From NCBI RefSeq assembly GCF_023652955.1, contig NZ_JAKLOY010000004.1, positions 1-64,000 on the forward strand: DNA of 64,000 bases, in the 5' to 3' direction. Below, piece after piece: positions 1 to 8,446 of this stretch; within the stretch, counting starts at the first letter, position 1, and the number at the start of each line of letters is the position of its first letter. This stretch comes from Geomonas sp. Red32 (GTDB lineage Bacteria; Desulfobacterota; Desulfuromonadia; Geobacterales; Geobacteraceae). A program made the translations under genes and the position numbers. The notes below the pieces were generated by a model that had not been told where the DNA came from, did no database searches, and saw only the letters and a program-made list of their open reading frames with translations.

Positions 1-64
1 CTTCATCCTTGAACTGCGGAGAGTAACGGTTGCGAGTCTTCTTTTGTGCTTCTGCTTTCTTCAC
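1..64 (-). CDS. IS3-family transposase OrfA, N-terminal fragment cut by window edge
   Basis: A GTG start at 62-64 follows an AGAGGTGAT ribosome binding site and opens a frame reading VKKAEAQKKTRNRYSPQFKD up to the window edge. The motif R-Y-S-P-x-F-K is the usual beginning of the helix-turn-helix OrfA protein of IS3/IS150-type elements, which is made alone or as an OrfAB frameshift fusion to give the active transposase. Only about 21 codons are visible, so completeness and the frameshift window cannot be judged. Confidence 0.75.
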   Translation of the reverse strand, partial: MKKAEAQKKTRNRYSPQFKDE

Positions 65-127
65 GGATCACCTCTGTCGCGAACTTTACTCGCTTAACAA
101 GGCGTCCGTCAATGGCGGGCAAGATCA
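1..127 (-). mobile_element. IS3-group insertion sequence, left end only
   Basis: Read on the minus strand, the edge at 127 begins TGATCTTGCCCGCCATTGAC, which resembles the terminal inverted repeat of IS3-group elements (TGATCTTACCC...). It is followed by a short leader, a ribosome binding site and the start of an OrfA-type transposase running off the window. To the right of 127 the sequence at once becomes serine recombinase coding sequence in frame, so 127/128 is the insertion junction. The rest of the element, its other end and the target duplication lie outside the window. Confidence 0.8.
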
Positions 128-1297
128 ATACTCGTAAAAAGTGTATTCGCCGAATTTGTTAGCGGTAAAGCATTGACAGCTATCGTTAAGAGACTTAATC
201 ATGAAAACGTTAAAGGGAGGAATAAACCGGAGAAAGGGTGGTCCTCTTCCATCATTCACCGCATGCTTAAAAATGAGAAATACATAGGGGTGTGGAAATG
301 GGGGAAGACTCAGACAAAACGGAACCCTATGACAGGATCAACGAAGACGATTCCTAGAAGTGAGGGCCCTCTCCACGAGGCATTCCATGAAGAACTTGTG
401 ATAGTCCCCAAAGAAGTCTGGGATAAAGCCCAAGAAATCTTCACAGCGAGAGCCGGTCTCTGGCCTGGAGGTAAAGGGAATAAAGGTTTTCAAAATCAGC
501 AAGGGAGCAGTGTAACGTTATATCCTCATGAGCTTCTGTCAGGAGCAATGTTCTGCGACATCTGCGGAGCGACTATCGGAAAGGTCAGTGGCAAGAAGGG
601 TGGGTATTATGGCTGCATGCGCGCAGCAAGAGGAAGCTGCGAAAACAAAATGTTGGTTCAAAAAAAGGTCGTAGAAAACAAGATATTAAGTCAGGTAAAA
701 GAAATGATATCTGACAAAGAAAGCATCATGTCTATATTCAAAAAAATTGAGGATATTTGTTCTAAGGTGTTGGCTACTGTCCCTGGAGAAATTGATATTA
801 CCAAAAAAGCTTTACAAGCTAATGAGAGAGAGGCATCAAATTATGTAAAGTTTATAGCAAGTGGTAACGTGAGTAAATTAGTATCCGAAATGCTTGCTGC
901 AACAGAGAAAAAAATCGAAGAATTACGTGCAGAATTAACAGCGTTGGAGGAAAGTGCAAAGGGGATTTTTAAAGCTCCCCCCATCGAGTGGGTTGAATCG
1001 TCAGTTGAGCACATGCAAGAAGTTCTGGAGATGCGGGCAGAGCAATCAGCACTCGCTCTTCGGAAACTACTCGGGAAAATCACTCTAGTTCCAGTCATTC
1101 CAGACATCGGTAAACCATATTATAAGGCGGTCTCAAACCTTCAACCACTCGTGCTTCTTGAAGAGAAAAGGCCCCAAAAGGGGCCTTCCACATCCGAACC
1201 CGACAACGGTTCGAATGCTTTGCAATGGTGGAGGTGGCGGGAATCGAACCCGCGTCCGAAAGTCGTACACAAAAGGCGTCTACATGCTTGTACCTGA
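128..1297 (+). pseudogene. Large serine recombinase remnant lacking its catalytic domain
   Basis: The frame is open from the IS junction and reads VFAEFVSGKALTAIVKRLN, the start of the Recombinase domain (PF07508-like). A zinc-ribbon domain (CDICG ... GCMRAARGSCENK) and a long coiled-coil follow, the normal order in large serine recombinases. The N-terminal resolvase domain with the catalytic serine is absent and was removed or separated by the IS3 insertion at 127. The frame also lacks its own stop: it runs through the ssrA terminator and into the antisense of ssrA, so residues after about 330 are not native. Codon use is visibly more AT-rich than the neighbours, consistent with acquired DNA. 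It may mark a decayed island beside ssrA. Confidence 0.85.
1160..1188 (-). terminator. Rho-independent terminator of ssrA
   Basis: On the minus strand AAGGCCCC-TTTT-GGGGCCTT is followed by TTCTCTT, an 8-bp perfect stem (1168-1175 with 1180-1187) and a T-rich tail. It lies about 40 bases beyond the mature 3' end of tmRNA. Confidence 0.85.
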
Positions 1298-1576
1298 ATT
1301 TAATTTAACCACCCACGACTCCACAGGCCGAGATTCGTGAGCAGCGGTTCCGCTTAGTTTCGCCTCAGGACCGCAGACACTCCCTGAAACTATCCCACTT
1401 AAATGACGATCTATCCTCACCCGTGGGAGAGGCTCGGTAGATCGTTAGCAGTTATTAAGCTGCTAAGGCGTATTCGTAGTTGTCGGCGCTTAAAGCGTCC
1501 CGGATTGTTTAACGAGCCACCCGGACCTCGGCATGCAACCTTTGCTTCTTACCCCCGTCGAAACCTTTACACCCCC
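1226..1576 (-). ncRNA. ssrA: tmRNA (transfer-messenger RNA)
   Basis: The 5' end starts GGGGGTGTAAAGGTTTCGAC at 1576 and the 3' end is a tRNA-like T-arm (GGTTCGATTCCCGCC) with encoded CCA at 1226-1228, giving 351 nt. The resume codon and tag lie at 1455-1487 and read A-D-N-Y-E-Y-A-L-A-A-stop, a typical proteolysis tag ending in ALAA. tmRNA rescues stalled ribosomes together with SmpB, whose gene is 22 bases upstream on the same strand. A TATAAC -10 box sits at 1584-1589, seven bases before the 5' end, so ssrA probably has its own promoter. Confidence 0.98.
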
Positions 1577-1583
1577 ATAAACT

Positions 1584-1589
1584 GTTATA
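1584..1589 (-). promoter_or_regulatory. -10 box of the ssrA promoter
   Basis: TATAAC on the minus strand, spaced seven bases from the tmRNA 5' end at 1576. A -35 element would fall inside the 3' end of smpB and is not clear by eye. Confidence 0.5.
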
Positions 1590-1598
1590 ACTGCGCTT

Positions 1599-2057
1599 CT
1601 AGTACTTGTTGCGATCCTTCAGCGCTACCTGGACGTCGCGCTTCATGTCTTTTTCTTTCATGGTCTCGCGCTTGTCGTAGTTCTTCTTCCCTTTCGCTAA
1701 ACCTAGCTCGGTCTTCACCTTGCCGTCTTTGAAATACACCCTCAAAGGTATGATGGTGTACCCCTGCTCGCGGATCTTGGCGAAGAGCTTGACGATCTCT
1801 TTCTTGTGCAACAACAGCTTCCGCATCCGGTCGGGGTCGTGGTTCTCACGGTTACCGAAATCGTACGGGTTGATGTGGAAGTTGTGCAGAAAGGCTTCGC
1901 CGTTCTTCACCATCGCAAAGGAGTCGTTCAGGTTGGCTTTGCCACACCGCAGGGACTTCACTTCGGTCCCCTGCAACACCATCCCTGCTTCGAATCGCTC
2001 TTCGATGAAATAGTCGTGGAAGGCTTTCTTGTTGTTGCAGATCAGCTTTTCACCCAT
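1599..2057 (-). CDS. smpB: SsrA-binding protein
   Basis: A 152-residue protein beginning [20 protein letters not shown], with the family signatures [13 protein letters not shown] and the basic C-terminal tail [14 protein letters not shown]. SmpB binds the tRNA-like domain of tmRNA and takes the place of the codon-anticodon duplex in the ribosomal A site during trans-translation. The length is normal for the family. The gene directly precedes ssrA on the same strand, as in many bacteria. Confidence 0.97.
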   Translation of the reverse strand: MGEKLICNNKKAFHDYFIEERFEAGMVLQGTEVKSLRCGKANLNDSFAMVKNGEAFLHNFHINPYDFGNRENHDPDRMRKLLLHKKEIVKLFAKIREQGYTIIPLRVYFKDGKVKTELGLAKGKKNYDKRETMKEKDMKRDVQVALKDRNKY

Positions 2058-2171
2058 AGATTTAAATGATAACAGATCGACGGTTGAAATGACAGGGGAA
2101 AGTCGAGGGGGAGGTCGGCGGGACAGCGGATGAAATCGCCGCTAGCCCCTTTTACGCTGACGGATCAAGAG

Positions 2172-2254
2172 GCAAATCCCCCTAAATCCCCCTTTGACAA
2201 GGGGTACTTTTAATTCTCCCCGGTACTTGGCGTTGGCCCTTCGCAAAGGGGGGA
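2172..2254. repeat. Long dispersed intergenic repeat (C-rich/G-rich), copy 1
   Basis: About 83 bases starting AAATCCCCCTAAATCCCCC and ending CAAAGGGGGGAAC. The C-rich and G-rich ends can pair into a hairpin. A close copy lies at 33671-33754; shorter relatives lie at 5838, 6179, 12084, 12163, 12384 and 60440. It is non-coding and lies downstream of the amidohydrolase gene. Confidence 0.75.
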
Positions 2255-2283
2255 ACCTAAGGGCCGGACGGGATGCCGGGGGA

Positions 2284-3531
2284 TCAGTTGGTGGGGGGGT
2301 AGGTTTCGCCGGCGACGTAGACGTGGTCGAGTTTGCCGTGCTTCAGGAGGACCTCGGCGGGATCGGCCAGGGTGGCGTGGCCGCTGGAGAAAACCAGGAA
2401 GTCGCCACGTTTGCCGGATTCCAGGGAGCCGGCGATCTGCTCGATTCCCAACGCTTTGGCTCCTCCCAGCGTGCCCATCGCCAAGAGCTCGTCGGCGGTG
2501 AATTGCCCCGGGGCGATCTGCCGCAGGTAACGAAGCTCGTCCAAAATCGACAACGAATCGTTGCTGGCCAGGGAGTCGGTACCGATGGCGAGCGGCACTC
2601 CCACCTTCTTGAAAAGGTGATGGGGAGCGGTGCCGACGAAGAGGCGGTCGTTGCTGCGGGGACAGAGCACTACGGTGACGCCACGCTCCTTCAGGATGGC
2701 GACGTCGTCGGGGGTCACGTGGACGGCGTGGATCGCCAGGGTGGCCGCATCGAGAAAGCCGAGGGAGTCAAGGTAGCGGGTCGAGGTGGTGCGACGGGGA
2801 TGGGGAAGATACTCCTCCCAGTGCGCCATCGGATAGAGGGTCTCGGCAAAGGGGCCGGTGGTGTCGTGCATGAAGAGAACTTCTTCCCGCGGCTCGGAGA
2901 GGTGGACGGCCTTCCGCATGCCGTGGCGCCCCGACAGCTCCTGGGCGCCCTTGAAGAGGCAAGCGGAGGCGGTATAGGGGGTGTGGGGGGAGACGCCGGG
3001 AAGGAGTTCTCCATCCATCTCCAACGCGCTCTTTTCCACCCGCTCGATCACCGCATCGCACTGGTGCAGGTCGTGGCCGAGGACCTCGAAGAAGATACGC
3101 CCGGCCAGCGGCGAGATGCTATACAGGGGGGCCAGGGTGAAATCGGTCAGGATCTCCCCCACGGCGGTGGTGCCGGACTCCAGCGACAGCCGCAGCCCCT
3201 CCCGCACGGAGAGCTCGACTTCCCCCGGCTGCAGGGCCCGCCTGATCTTCACCACCTGCTGGATCCACTCGACGTAGGTTTTCGGGAGGTAGTCGAGATC
3301 CTTGCGTACTTTCCAGGCGGAGAAGTGGGTAAGCTCAAGGTGGGTGTGGGCGTTCACCAGGCCGGGGATGATGGTGCAGCCGGTGAATTCGGTGACCGGG
3401 GCATCGAAGGCTGCCCGCAGCTCCTTGAGCGGTCCGACGGCACGGATCAGTCCGTTGTCGACTACAATCGCGCCCCCGGCGATGGGCGGGGAGGAGATCG
3501 GCAACAGGTATGAGGCGGCGTAGATCTTCAT
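2284..3531 (-). CDS. Amidohydrolase, Atz/Trz (cytosine deaminase-like) subfamily
   Basis: A 415-residue TIM-barrel metal-dependent hydrolase. Visible metal ligands are the HxH in NAHTHLELTH (about residue 63), the histidines in KAVHLSEP and AIHAVH, and the aspartate in IGTDSLASNDSLS. This arrangement belongs to mononuclear deaminases acting on purine- or triazine-like rings; aminodeoxyfutalosine deaminase of the alternative menaquinone pathway is in the same subfamily and is a possible role, but no other mqn gene is in the window. It lies downstream of panBCD on the same strand across a 220-base repeat-containing gap. Subfamily confidence is good, substrate unknown. Confidence 0.85.
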   Translation of the reverse strand: MKIYAASYLLPISSPPIAGGAIVVDNGLIRAVGPLKELRAAFDAPVTEFTGCTIIPGLVNAHTHLELTHFSAWKVRKDLDYLPKTYVEWIQQVVKIRRALQPGEVELSVREGLRLSLESGTTAVGEILTDFTLAPLYSISPLAGRIFFEVLGHDLHQCDAVIERVEKSALEMDGELLPGVSPHTPYTASACLFKGAQELSGRHGMRKAVHLSEPREEVLFMHDTTGPFAETLYPMAHWEEYLPHPRRTTSTRYLDSLGFLDAATLAIHAVHVTPDDVAILKERGVTVVLCPRSNDRLFVGTAPHHLFKKVGVPLAIGTDSLASNDSLSILDELRYLRQIAPGQFTADELLAMGTLGGAKALGIEQIAGSLESGKRGDFLVFSSGHATLADPAEVLLKHGKLDHVYVAGETYPPTN

Positions 3532-3697
3532 GCGGATGAGAGGCCTCTGGACTGCGTTTTAATTGGTAATGGGGGAAGACACCGACATTATACCACATCG
3601 GGATACTTCCCCCATTATTTGGTATTCGGGGAATGGCAGCGAAAGAGCCGGAACCCTTTCGTATGACAGAGGGGGTCCGGCAACTTTACCGCGGGCC

Positions 3698-3755
3698 GGC
3701 GTCCCCCACCCCCTCGCCCCCTCCCTCGAGGGGAGGGGGAAGTTGGGAAGGGTTT
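3698..3755. repeat. Dispersed CCTCNCCC-type palindromic repeat
   Basis: CCCCACCCCCTCGCCCCCTC followed by CCTCGAGGGGAGGGGGA, a hairpin-forming repeat abutting the 3' end of panD. Related copies are seen at 9769, 13813, 21668, 36683, 57896 and 61190. Confidence 0.7.
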
Positions 3756-4152
3756 ACCAGCTGACGCTTTTCAGGTTGCCTTGGCCGGCGACTTCTTTGC
3801 GGGTCTGGAGCATGCGGTTTTTCTCGTCGACGAAGACGAGCTTCGGCTCGTGGGCCAGTGCCTCGGCGTTGGACATGTTCACGAAGCTCGCGATGATGAC
3901 CAGGTCGCGGGGGGCTACCATGCGGGCGGCGGCGCCGTTGATGCAGATGACGCCGGAGCCGGGCTCGCCTTCGATGGCGTAGGTCTCGAAACGGCTGCCG
4001 TTGTTGACGTCCCAGACGCAAACGGCTTCGTACGGGATGATATCGGCGGCTTCCATCAGCTCCTTGTCGATGGTGATGCTCCCCTCGTAGTGAAGGTCCG
4101 CGCCGGTTACGGTTGCCCTGTGAATCTTGCTCTTAAGCATCTTCCTGTCCAT
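3754..4152 (-). CDS. panD: Aspartate 1-decarboxylase proenzyme
   Basis: A 132-residue pyruvoyl enzyme that makes beta-alanine from aspartate for pantothenate synthesis. The self-cleavage site Gly24-Ser25 is seen in [10 protein letters not shown]; the family lysine ([10 protein letters not shown]) and the NGAAAR motif are also present. The start at 4152 is preceded by GGGGAGGAATAAACA and gives the usual G24/S25 numbering, so it is preferred over the internal Met5. It lies three bases after panC and completes a panB-panC-panD operon on the minus strand. Confidence 0.97.
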   Translation of the reverse strand: MDRKMLKSKIHRATVTGADLHYEGSITIDKELMEAADIIPYEAVCVWDVNNGSRFETYAIEGEPGSGVICINGAAARMVAPRDLVIIASFVNMSNAEALAHEPKLVFVDEKNRMLQTRKEVAGQGNLKSVSW

Positions 4153-4155
4153 TGT

Positions 4156-4995
4156 TTATTCCTCCCCAAGTATGCAGTTATCGATCAATCGTACTGAGCC
4201 AATTCTTACCGCTAACGCTAGCAGCGTTCTTTCATCTGCCTGTTCCAGTTCCAATAGGGTATCGGGATCCCTGAATTCGAGGTAATCGATCTCGGCCATG
4301 GGCTCGGCTTCAATGACTTCCGCGACCGCTTTTTTCAGTGCCGCGACGCTTTGCTCGCCGCCCCGGAGGGCTTCTTTGGCAACCCGAAGGGAACGGGAGA
4401 GCGAAAGGGCGCTGCGGCGCTGGGTGGTGTCCAGCCTCACGTTACGGGAGCTCAGGGCCAGGCCGTCATGCTCGCGCACGATCGGCATCCCCACGATCTC
4501 CACGTCCATGTTGAGATCCTTCGCCATCCGCTTGATTACGGCGAGCTGCTGGAAATCCTTCTTGCCGAAGATCGCCACCCGCGGCATCACGATGTTGAAG
4601 AGTTTGGAGACCACGGTGGTCACCCCGCGGAAGTGGCCGGGACGGCTCGCGCCGCAGAGGTGGGTGGTGAGCTCTTCGACGTTGACGTAGGTCTGGTAGC
4701 CGGAGGGATACATTTCGGCGGCGGTGGGGGCGAAGATGATGTCGACGCCCGCCTCCGAGGCCACGCGCGTGTCGCGCTCGAGGTCGCGAGGATAGCTGTC
4801 CAGATCTTCGTTGACGCCGAACTGGGTGGGATTGACGAAGATGCTGGCGACCACAATCCTGGCCCGCTTGCGGGCCTCTACCATCAGCGACGCGTGCCCT
4901 TCGTGCAGGTATCCCATGGTGGGAACCAGGGCGATCTCGCCGCGGTGCTCGCGGGCGAACTGCTGCATCTCTGCCACGCTGTTAATCACTTTCAT
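4156..4995 (-). CDS. panC: Pantothenate synthetase (pantoate-beta-alanine ligase)
   Basis: A 279-residue enzyme joining pantoate and beta-alanine with ATP. Family motifs are [15 protein letters not shown] (HxGH nucleotidyl-transferase motif), [10 protein letters not shown], and [13 protein letters not shown], close to the family KMSKS-like loop. Length is normal. The start codon overlaps the panB stop by four bases, indicating translational coupling in panBCD. Confidence 0.97.
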   Translation of the reverse strand: MKVINSVAEMQQFAREHRGEIALVPTMGYLHEGHASLMVEARKRARIVVASIFVNPTQFGVNEDLDSYPRDLERDTRVASEAGVDIIFAPTAAEMYPSGYQTYVNVEELTTHLCGASRPGHFRGVTTVVSKLFNIVMPRVAIFGKKDFQQLAVIKRMAKDLNMDVEIVGMPIVREHDGLALSSRNVRLDTTQRRSALSLSRSLRVAKEALRGGEQSVAALKKAVAEVIEAEPMAEIDYLEFRDPDTLLELEQADERTLLALAVRIGSVRLIDNCILGEE

Positions 4996-5795
4996 TTGAA
5001 GGAGTGCCTTTCTTCCGGGAATGCGCCGCCCTTGACGTCGGCGATGTAGCTGGTCACCGCCTCGCCGATCACGGGGGAGAGCTCGGCGTAGCGCTTGACG
5101 AATTTAGGGGAGTACTTGCTGCAAAGCCCCAGGATGTCGTGGATCACCAGCACCTGCCCGTCGCAATGGGGTCCGGCGCCGATGCCGATGGTGGGGATGG
5201 AGAGCTCGGCGGTAATCCGCTCGGCGAGCCCCATCGGGATCCCTTCCAGCACGACCGCGAAGGCGCCGGCGCGCTCGACGGCGCGGGCATCTTCCATCAG
5301 CCTCTCGGCCTGCTCGGCACCTTTGCCCTGGACCTTGAAGCCGCCCATCCGGTGCAGCGACTGGGGAGTGAGGCCGATGTGCCCCACCACCGGGATGTCC
5401 ATGGCGGTGATGGCGGCGATGGTCTCTTCGACGTTGACGCCCCCTTCGATCTTGACCGCGGCAGCGCCGCCGTCCTTGACGAGCCGTCCGGCATTGAGCC
5501 TCGCGCTGGCGAGATCGACCTGGTAGGAGAGGAACGGGAGATCGGCCACCACCAGGGCGTTGGGGCGGGCCCGCATCACGGCCCGGGTGTGGTAGATCAT
5601 CTCTTCCATGGTGACCGGGAGAGTGTTGTCGTAGCCAGCCACTACGACGCCGACGGAATCCCCGATGAGGATCATGTCGATTCCGCAGCCGTCCATGATG
5701 GCGGCGGTGGGATAGTCGTAGCAGGTGAGGACCGCGATCCGCTCTCCGTCGGCTTTCATCTTCTGGATGTCGAGAACGGTTTTCTTCTTCTGCAT
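4992..5795 (-). CDS. panB: 3-methyl-2-oxobutanoate hydroxymethyltransferase
   Basis: A 267-residue TIM-barrel enzyme that makes ketopantoate from 2-oxoisovalerate using methylenetetrahydrofolate. Motifs include [36 protein letters not shown] and [16 protein letters not shown]. It is the first gene of panBCD. A terminator-ending structured RNA lies about 120 bases upstream on the same strand, with a short dispersed repeat between them. Confidence 0.97.
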   Translation of the reverse strand: MQKKKTVLDIQKMKADGERIAVLTCYDYPTAAIMDGCGIDMILIGDSVGVVVAGYDNTLPVTMEEMIYHTRAVMRARPNALVVADLPFLSYQVDLASARLNAGRLVKDGGAAAVKIEGGVNVEETIAAITAMDIPVVGHIGLTPQSLHRMGGFKVQGKGAEQAERLMEDARAVERAGAFAVVLEGIPMGLAERITAELSIPTIGIGAGPHCDGQVLVIHDILGLCSKYSPKFVKRYAELSPVIGEAVTSYIADVKGGAFPEERHSFK

Positions 5796-5837
5796 GGCTG
5801 CTCCGTCGTGATCGAAAATGGTGCAACTTCCTACGGC

Positions 5838-5871
5838 AAATCCCCCCTACCCCCCCTTTGTCAAAGGGGAG
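5838..5871. repeat. Short C-rich/G-rich dispersed repeat
   Basis: AAATCCCCCCTACCCCCCCT followed by TTGTCAAAGGGGAG, a short copy of the family also seen at 6179, 12084, 12163, 12384 and 60440. It sits between the panB leader RNA and panB. Confidence 0.7.
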
Positions 5872-5910
5872 AAAGAGGGAAGGTGAAAACGGTAGAGGCA
5901 GTGTTTAAAC

Positions 5911-6110
5911 AAAAAAAGCGCCTCCGGGGAAGGAGACGCTGTTATATGAGCAACCGCACACGGATTCCCGCGCGGATGTTCGTCAGCTATCGCTTCCCGT
6001 ACCGGTTCTCAAGGAATCCAGGCGGTATGTGCTTTTTGTCGTTATCCAATGGGCTCCACTTAGGTATAGCGGGCCGGAAACGGTTATTACCACAAGGGTG
6101 ACGGATAGTC
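5911..6110 (-). ncRNA. Candidate structured leader RNA / small RNA upstream of panB, ending in a terminator
   Basis: On the minus strand about 190 bases carry no plausible gene but show ordered pairing. An arm GAGAACCGGTACGG (5997-6010) pairs with CCGTGTGCGGTTGCTC (5948-5963, one-base bulges). A second pair, GGATTCC (6013-6019) with GGAATCC (5962-5968), overlaps the first and could form a pseudoknot or an alternative fold. The block ends in GCGTCTCC-TTCCCC-GGAGGCGC followed by seven T (5911-5939), a strong intrinsic terminator. A TTGGAC hexamer near 6108 may be a -35 box. The upstream chemoreceptor gene has its own terminator at 6235-6279, so this is a separate transcript. It may be an attenuating leader of panBCD (known pan-motif RNAs precede pan operons in some bacteria including deltaproteobacteria, but I cannot confirm the consensus here) or an independent RNA such as 6S. 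Confidence 0.5.
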
Positions 6111-6178
6111 CAATGTTTTTTTAACAGAAGGGGGGAGTAAGCCGAGGCCGACGGCGGGGGCGGCGTTATTCTGCATCA

Positions 6179-6214
6179 AAAATCCCCCCTGTCCCCCCTT
6201 CCCAAAGGGGGGGA
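6179..6214. repeat. Short C-rich/G-rich dispersed repeat
   Basis: AAATCCCCCCTGTCCCCCCT followed by TCCCAAAGGGGGGGAC; another copy of the dispersed hairpin family, between the chemoreceptor terminator and the panB leader RNA. Confidence 0.7.
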
Positions 6215-6234
6215 CGCTGGGGCAGCGGAGTGCC

Positions 6235-6279
6235 TAAAAAAAAATCCCCTCACGGCCTTGAAGGGGACGAGAGGGGATT
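6235..6279 (-). terminator. Rho-independent terminator of the GAF chemoreceptor gene
   Basis: On the minus strand AATCCCCTC (6271-6279) pairs with GAGGGGATT (6243-6251), then a run of T through 6235. It lies about 50 bases after the stop codon. Confidence 0.7.
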
Positions 6280-6327
6280 GGTGTGGCGGTGGGTAGGGAG
6301 GTGGTTTCAGCGGCTAGGCTGCGGCGG

Positions 6328-8319
6328 CTACGCTTCGGCGCTGGCCATCATCTGTTCGAGCTCTTTGACGACCTGGCCGCTCTCTTCCTGGCGCATTTCC
6401 ATGTCGTTGAAGATATTGTCGGCCATCCGGGTGACCGATTCGACGGCGCCCTTGATTTCTTCCGTGTCGAAGGTCTGACGGTTGGCGCTGGCGGCCACGT
6501 CGTGGCTCATCGACTTCACTTCTTCGAGGGCCCGCGCAACACTCTTGGTCGCCTGGGCCTGCTCTTTGGAAGCCTTGAAGATCTGGCTGGTCATGGAGCC
6601 GACGTCTTCGATGGACTGGGTCACCATCTGTACGCTGGCCGCCTGCTCTTCGGTTGCGAGCTTGATCTGCTGGGTCATGTCCATCGCGGTCTGGGCGCTC
6701 TCGAGGATGCTTTCCAGGGCGGCACCGGTCTGGCTCCCCAGCTGCACGCCGCGCTTGACCAGTTCCTTGGTGACGGTCACGCTGTCGGAGGCGAGCTTCG
6801 ACTCGTTCATGATCTCTTCGATGATCCCGGTGATCTCGCCGGTGGAGAGGCCGGTCTGCAGGGAGAGATTGCGGATCTCGTCGGCGACCACGCCGAAGCT
6901 CTTGCCATACTCGCCCGCCTGGGCGGCGATGATGGAGGCGTTGAGGGCCAGGAGGTTCGTCCGCTTGGTGATGTCGTTGATCACGCTCACGAAGCCTTCG
7001 ATCCGGCCGCTGTTCTCGCTCAGGCGCTTGATCCCCTCGTAGGAGAGATCGACCGAGCGCTGGATCTCGGCCAGAGCATCGACGGTCTCCCTGACCACTT
7101 CGCCGCTTCTCTCGGCCTGCTCCTTGACCTTGCTGGAGAGGTCGTGGGAGTGGACGGTATTCCGCTCCACCTGGCGAAGCGAGGAGGTCACCTCCTCCAT
7201 GGCGGAGATGGACTTGTAGACTGAGTCGGAGAGGGCGTCCATGTTGCGGGTGATCTGGTCGGTGGCGATGGAGATCTCGGCGGCGGAGACGCTCGCGCCG
7301 TCCACCGACTCCATGACGCCGTGGGCGGAGCTGTCGATGTTGAGGGCGTTGGAGGAGAGCGAGTCGGCTGCGTTCTTGAGACGGTAGAGGTTCCTGGAGT
7401 AGGTGTCCCGGTTTTTCAGCAGCTCCGAGAAGGTCTTCCCGAGCTCCAGGGTCAGCCGGTCGATGGACTGCAAGAGCCCGATCCGCATCATGGCGGCGGC
7501 GGCCTGATCGGCGAAGAGCCGGATGGTGTCGACGTCGGTGTCGTTGAGCGCCCGGTGGCTCTTCTTGTTGTCCAGGCCGAAGACGCCGATGGACTCACCC
7601 TTCAAAACGATCGGGCAGAGGATGAAGGTGGTGGAGCGGAGCGCCTCGATGGTGTCGTAGGGGGGCTGCAGGAGGTAGTCCTTCGGGTACTTCGAGATGT
7701 TCTCGATGAAGAAGACCTGCTTCTCCTTGAAGCTTTTGTAGATGACGCCGGAGCGGCGGTCGAGCGGGAGGGTGACCTCGGGGCCGATGGGGCTGTCGTT
7801 GCCGGCGTGGGCGGCGAAGTAGAGCTCGTTGGTCTCGGGGCGGGCCATCAGCACGTTGACGCGCTCGTACCCCAGCACCTCGTGGAGCCCCTCGACGCAC
7901 AGGGCCAGCACGTCCTCGCTGCGCACGGCGGTCTGGATCCGGCTGCCGATCTTGTGGAAGTTCTTGATGTTGTTGTCGAGGACCTTGTACCGGTTCTCGA
8001 AGAGTTTCTTCTGGGCGTCCACTTCCTGGACCAGGAGGTCGAGCTCTCCCCCCTTGACCTGGAGCTCGTCTACCGCGCGCCCGATGAAGAAGCCGAAGAG
8101 GCTCAGACAGATGGCGGTGCCGCCTCCCATGTAGCAGTAGAGAGCGATCCCTTGGGCATGGGTGAGTTCGGAAAAGAGCTGGGTGCCGAGCGGAACCCCG
8201 GCTTCACTGAAGAGGGCCACGCGCAGCAGCATCCACCCGATGGGGGCCGAGATGCCGAGAAAGAAGCCGATAATCGCGAAAAGATGACTGCGATTGATCT
8301 CGGCGATCCGTTTTTTCAT
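6328..8319 (-). CDS. Methyl-accepting chemotaxis protein with GAF sensor domain
   Basis: A 663-residue protein from the ATG at 8319, which follows AGAGGTGG by seven bases; a start 21 bases upstream lacks this spacing. Two membrane segments lie near residues 13-40 and 60-82. They are followed by a GAF domain (about 120-270, ending in [20 protein letters not shown]), a helical linker and the C-terminal signalling hairpin with the conserved tip [17 protein letters not shown]. There is almost no periplasmic domain, so the signal is probably sensed in the cytoplasm through GAF. No CheR-docking pentapeptide is seen at the C-terminus. Confidence 0.93.
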   Translation of the reverse strand: MKKRIAEINRSHLFAIIGFFLGISAPIGWMLLRVALFSEAGVPLGTQLFSELTHAQGIALYCYMGGGTAICLSLFGFFIGRAVDELQVKGGELDLLVQEVDAQKKLFENRYKVLDNNIKNFHKIGSRIQTAVRSEDVLALCVEGLHEVLGYERVNVLMARPETNELYFAAHAGNDSPIGPEVTLPLDRRSGVIYKSFKEKQVFFIENISKYPKDYLLQPPYDTIEALRSTTFILCPIVLKGESIGVFGLDNKKSHRALNDTDVDTIRLFADQAAAAMMRIGLLQSIDRLTLELGKTFSELLKNRDTYSRNLYRLKNAADSLSSNALNIDSSAHGVMESVDGASVSAAEISIATDQITRNMDALSDSVYKSISAMEEVTSSLRQVERNTVHSHDLSSKVKEQAERSGEVVRETVDALAEIQRSVDLSYEGIKRLSENSGRIEGFVSVINDITKRTNLLALNASIIAAQAGEYGKSFGVVADEIRNLSLQTGLSTGEITGIIEEIMNESKLASDSVTVTKELVKRGVQLGSQTGAALESILESAQTAMDMTQQIKLATEEQAASVQMVTQSIEDVGSMTSQIFKASKEQAQATKSVARALEEVKSMSHDVAASANRQTFDTEEIKGAVESVTRMADNIFNDMEMRQEESGQVVKELEQMMASAEA

Positions 8320-8446
8320 ATAAAAGCCACCTCTTAGCATCCCTTATGACCGGCACCATCGCCAGATTAAGAGAATTTTCCGCAGTCTAATTCAGACATT
8401 AGCCAAAGTCAACAATATCCTTCATGAATAAGAGTGCCGGTTCCTT

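Noticed and set aside
1158-1340. Plus-strand frame reading GGGGGNRTRVRKS
   Set aside because: It is antisense of the tmRNA 3' end, a well-known spurious translation.
2194-3513. 439-residue plus-strand frame
   Set aside because: Shadow of the amidohydrolase gene; low-complexity Gly/Val/Asp content.
4992-6101. Long plus-strand frame opposite panB and its leader
   Set aside because: Composition mirrors the GC-rich third positions of panB; no ribosome binding site or recognisable domain.
5911-6110. Confident 6S RNA assignment
   Set aside because: I could not place the closing stem and central bubble of 6S RNA; kept as an unnamed structured RNA.
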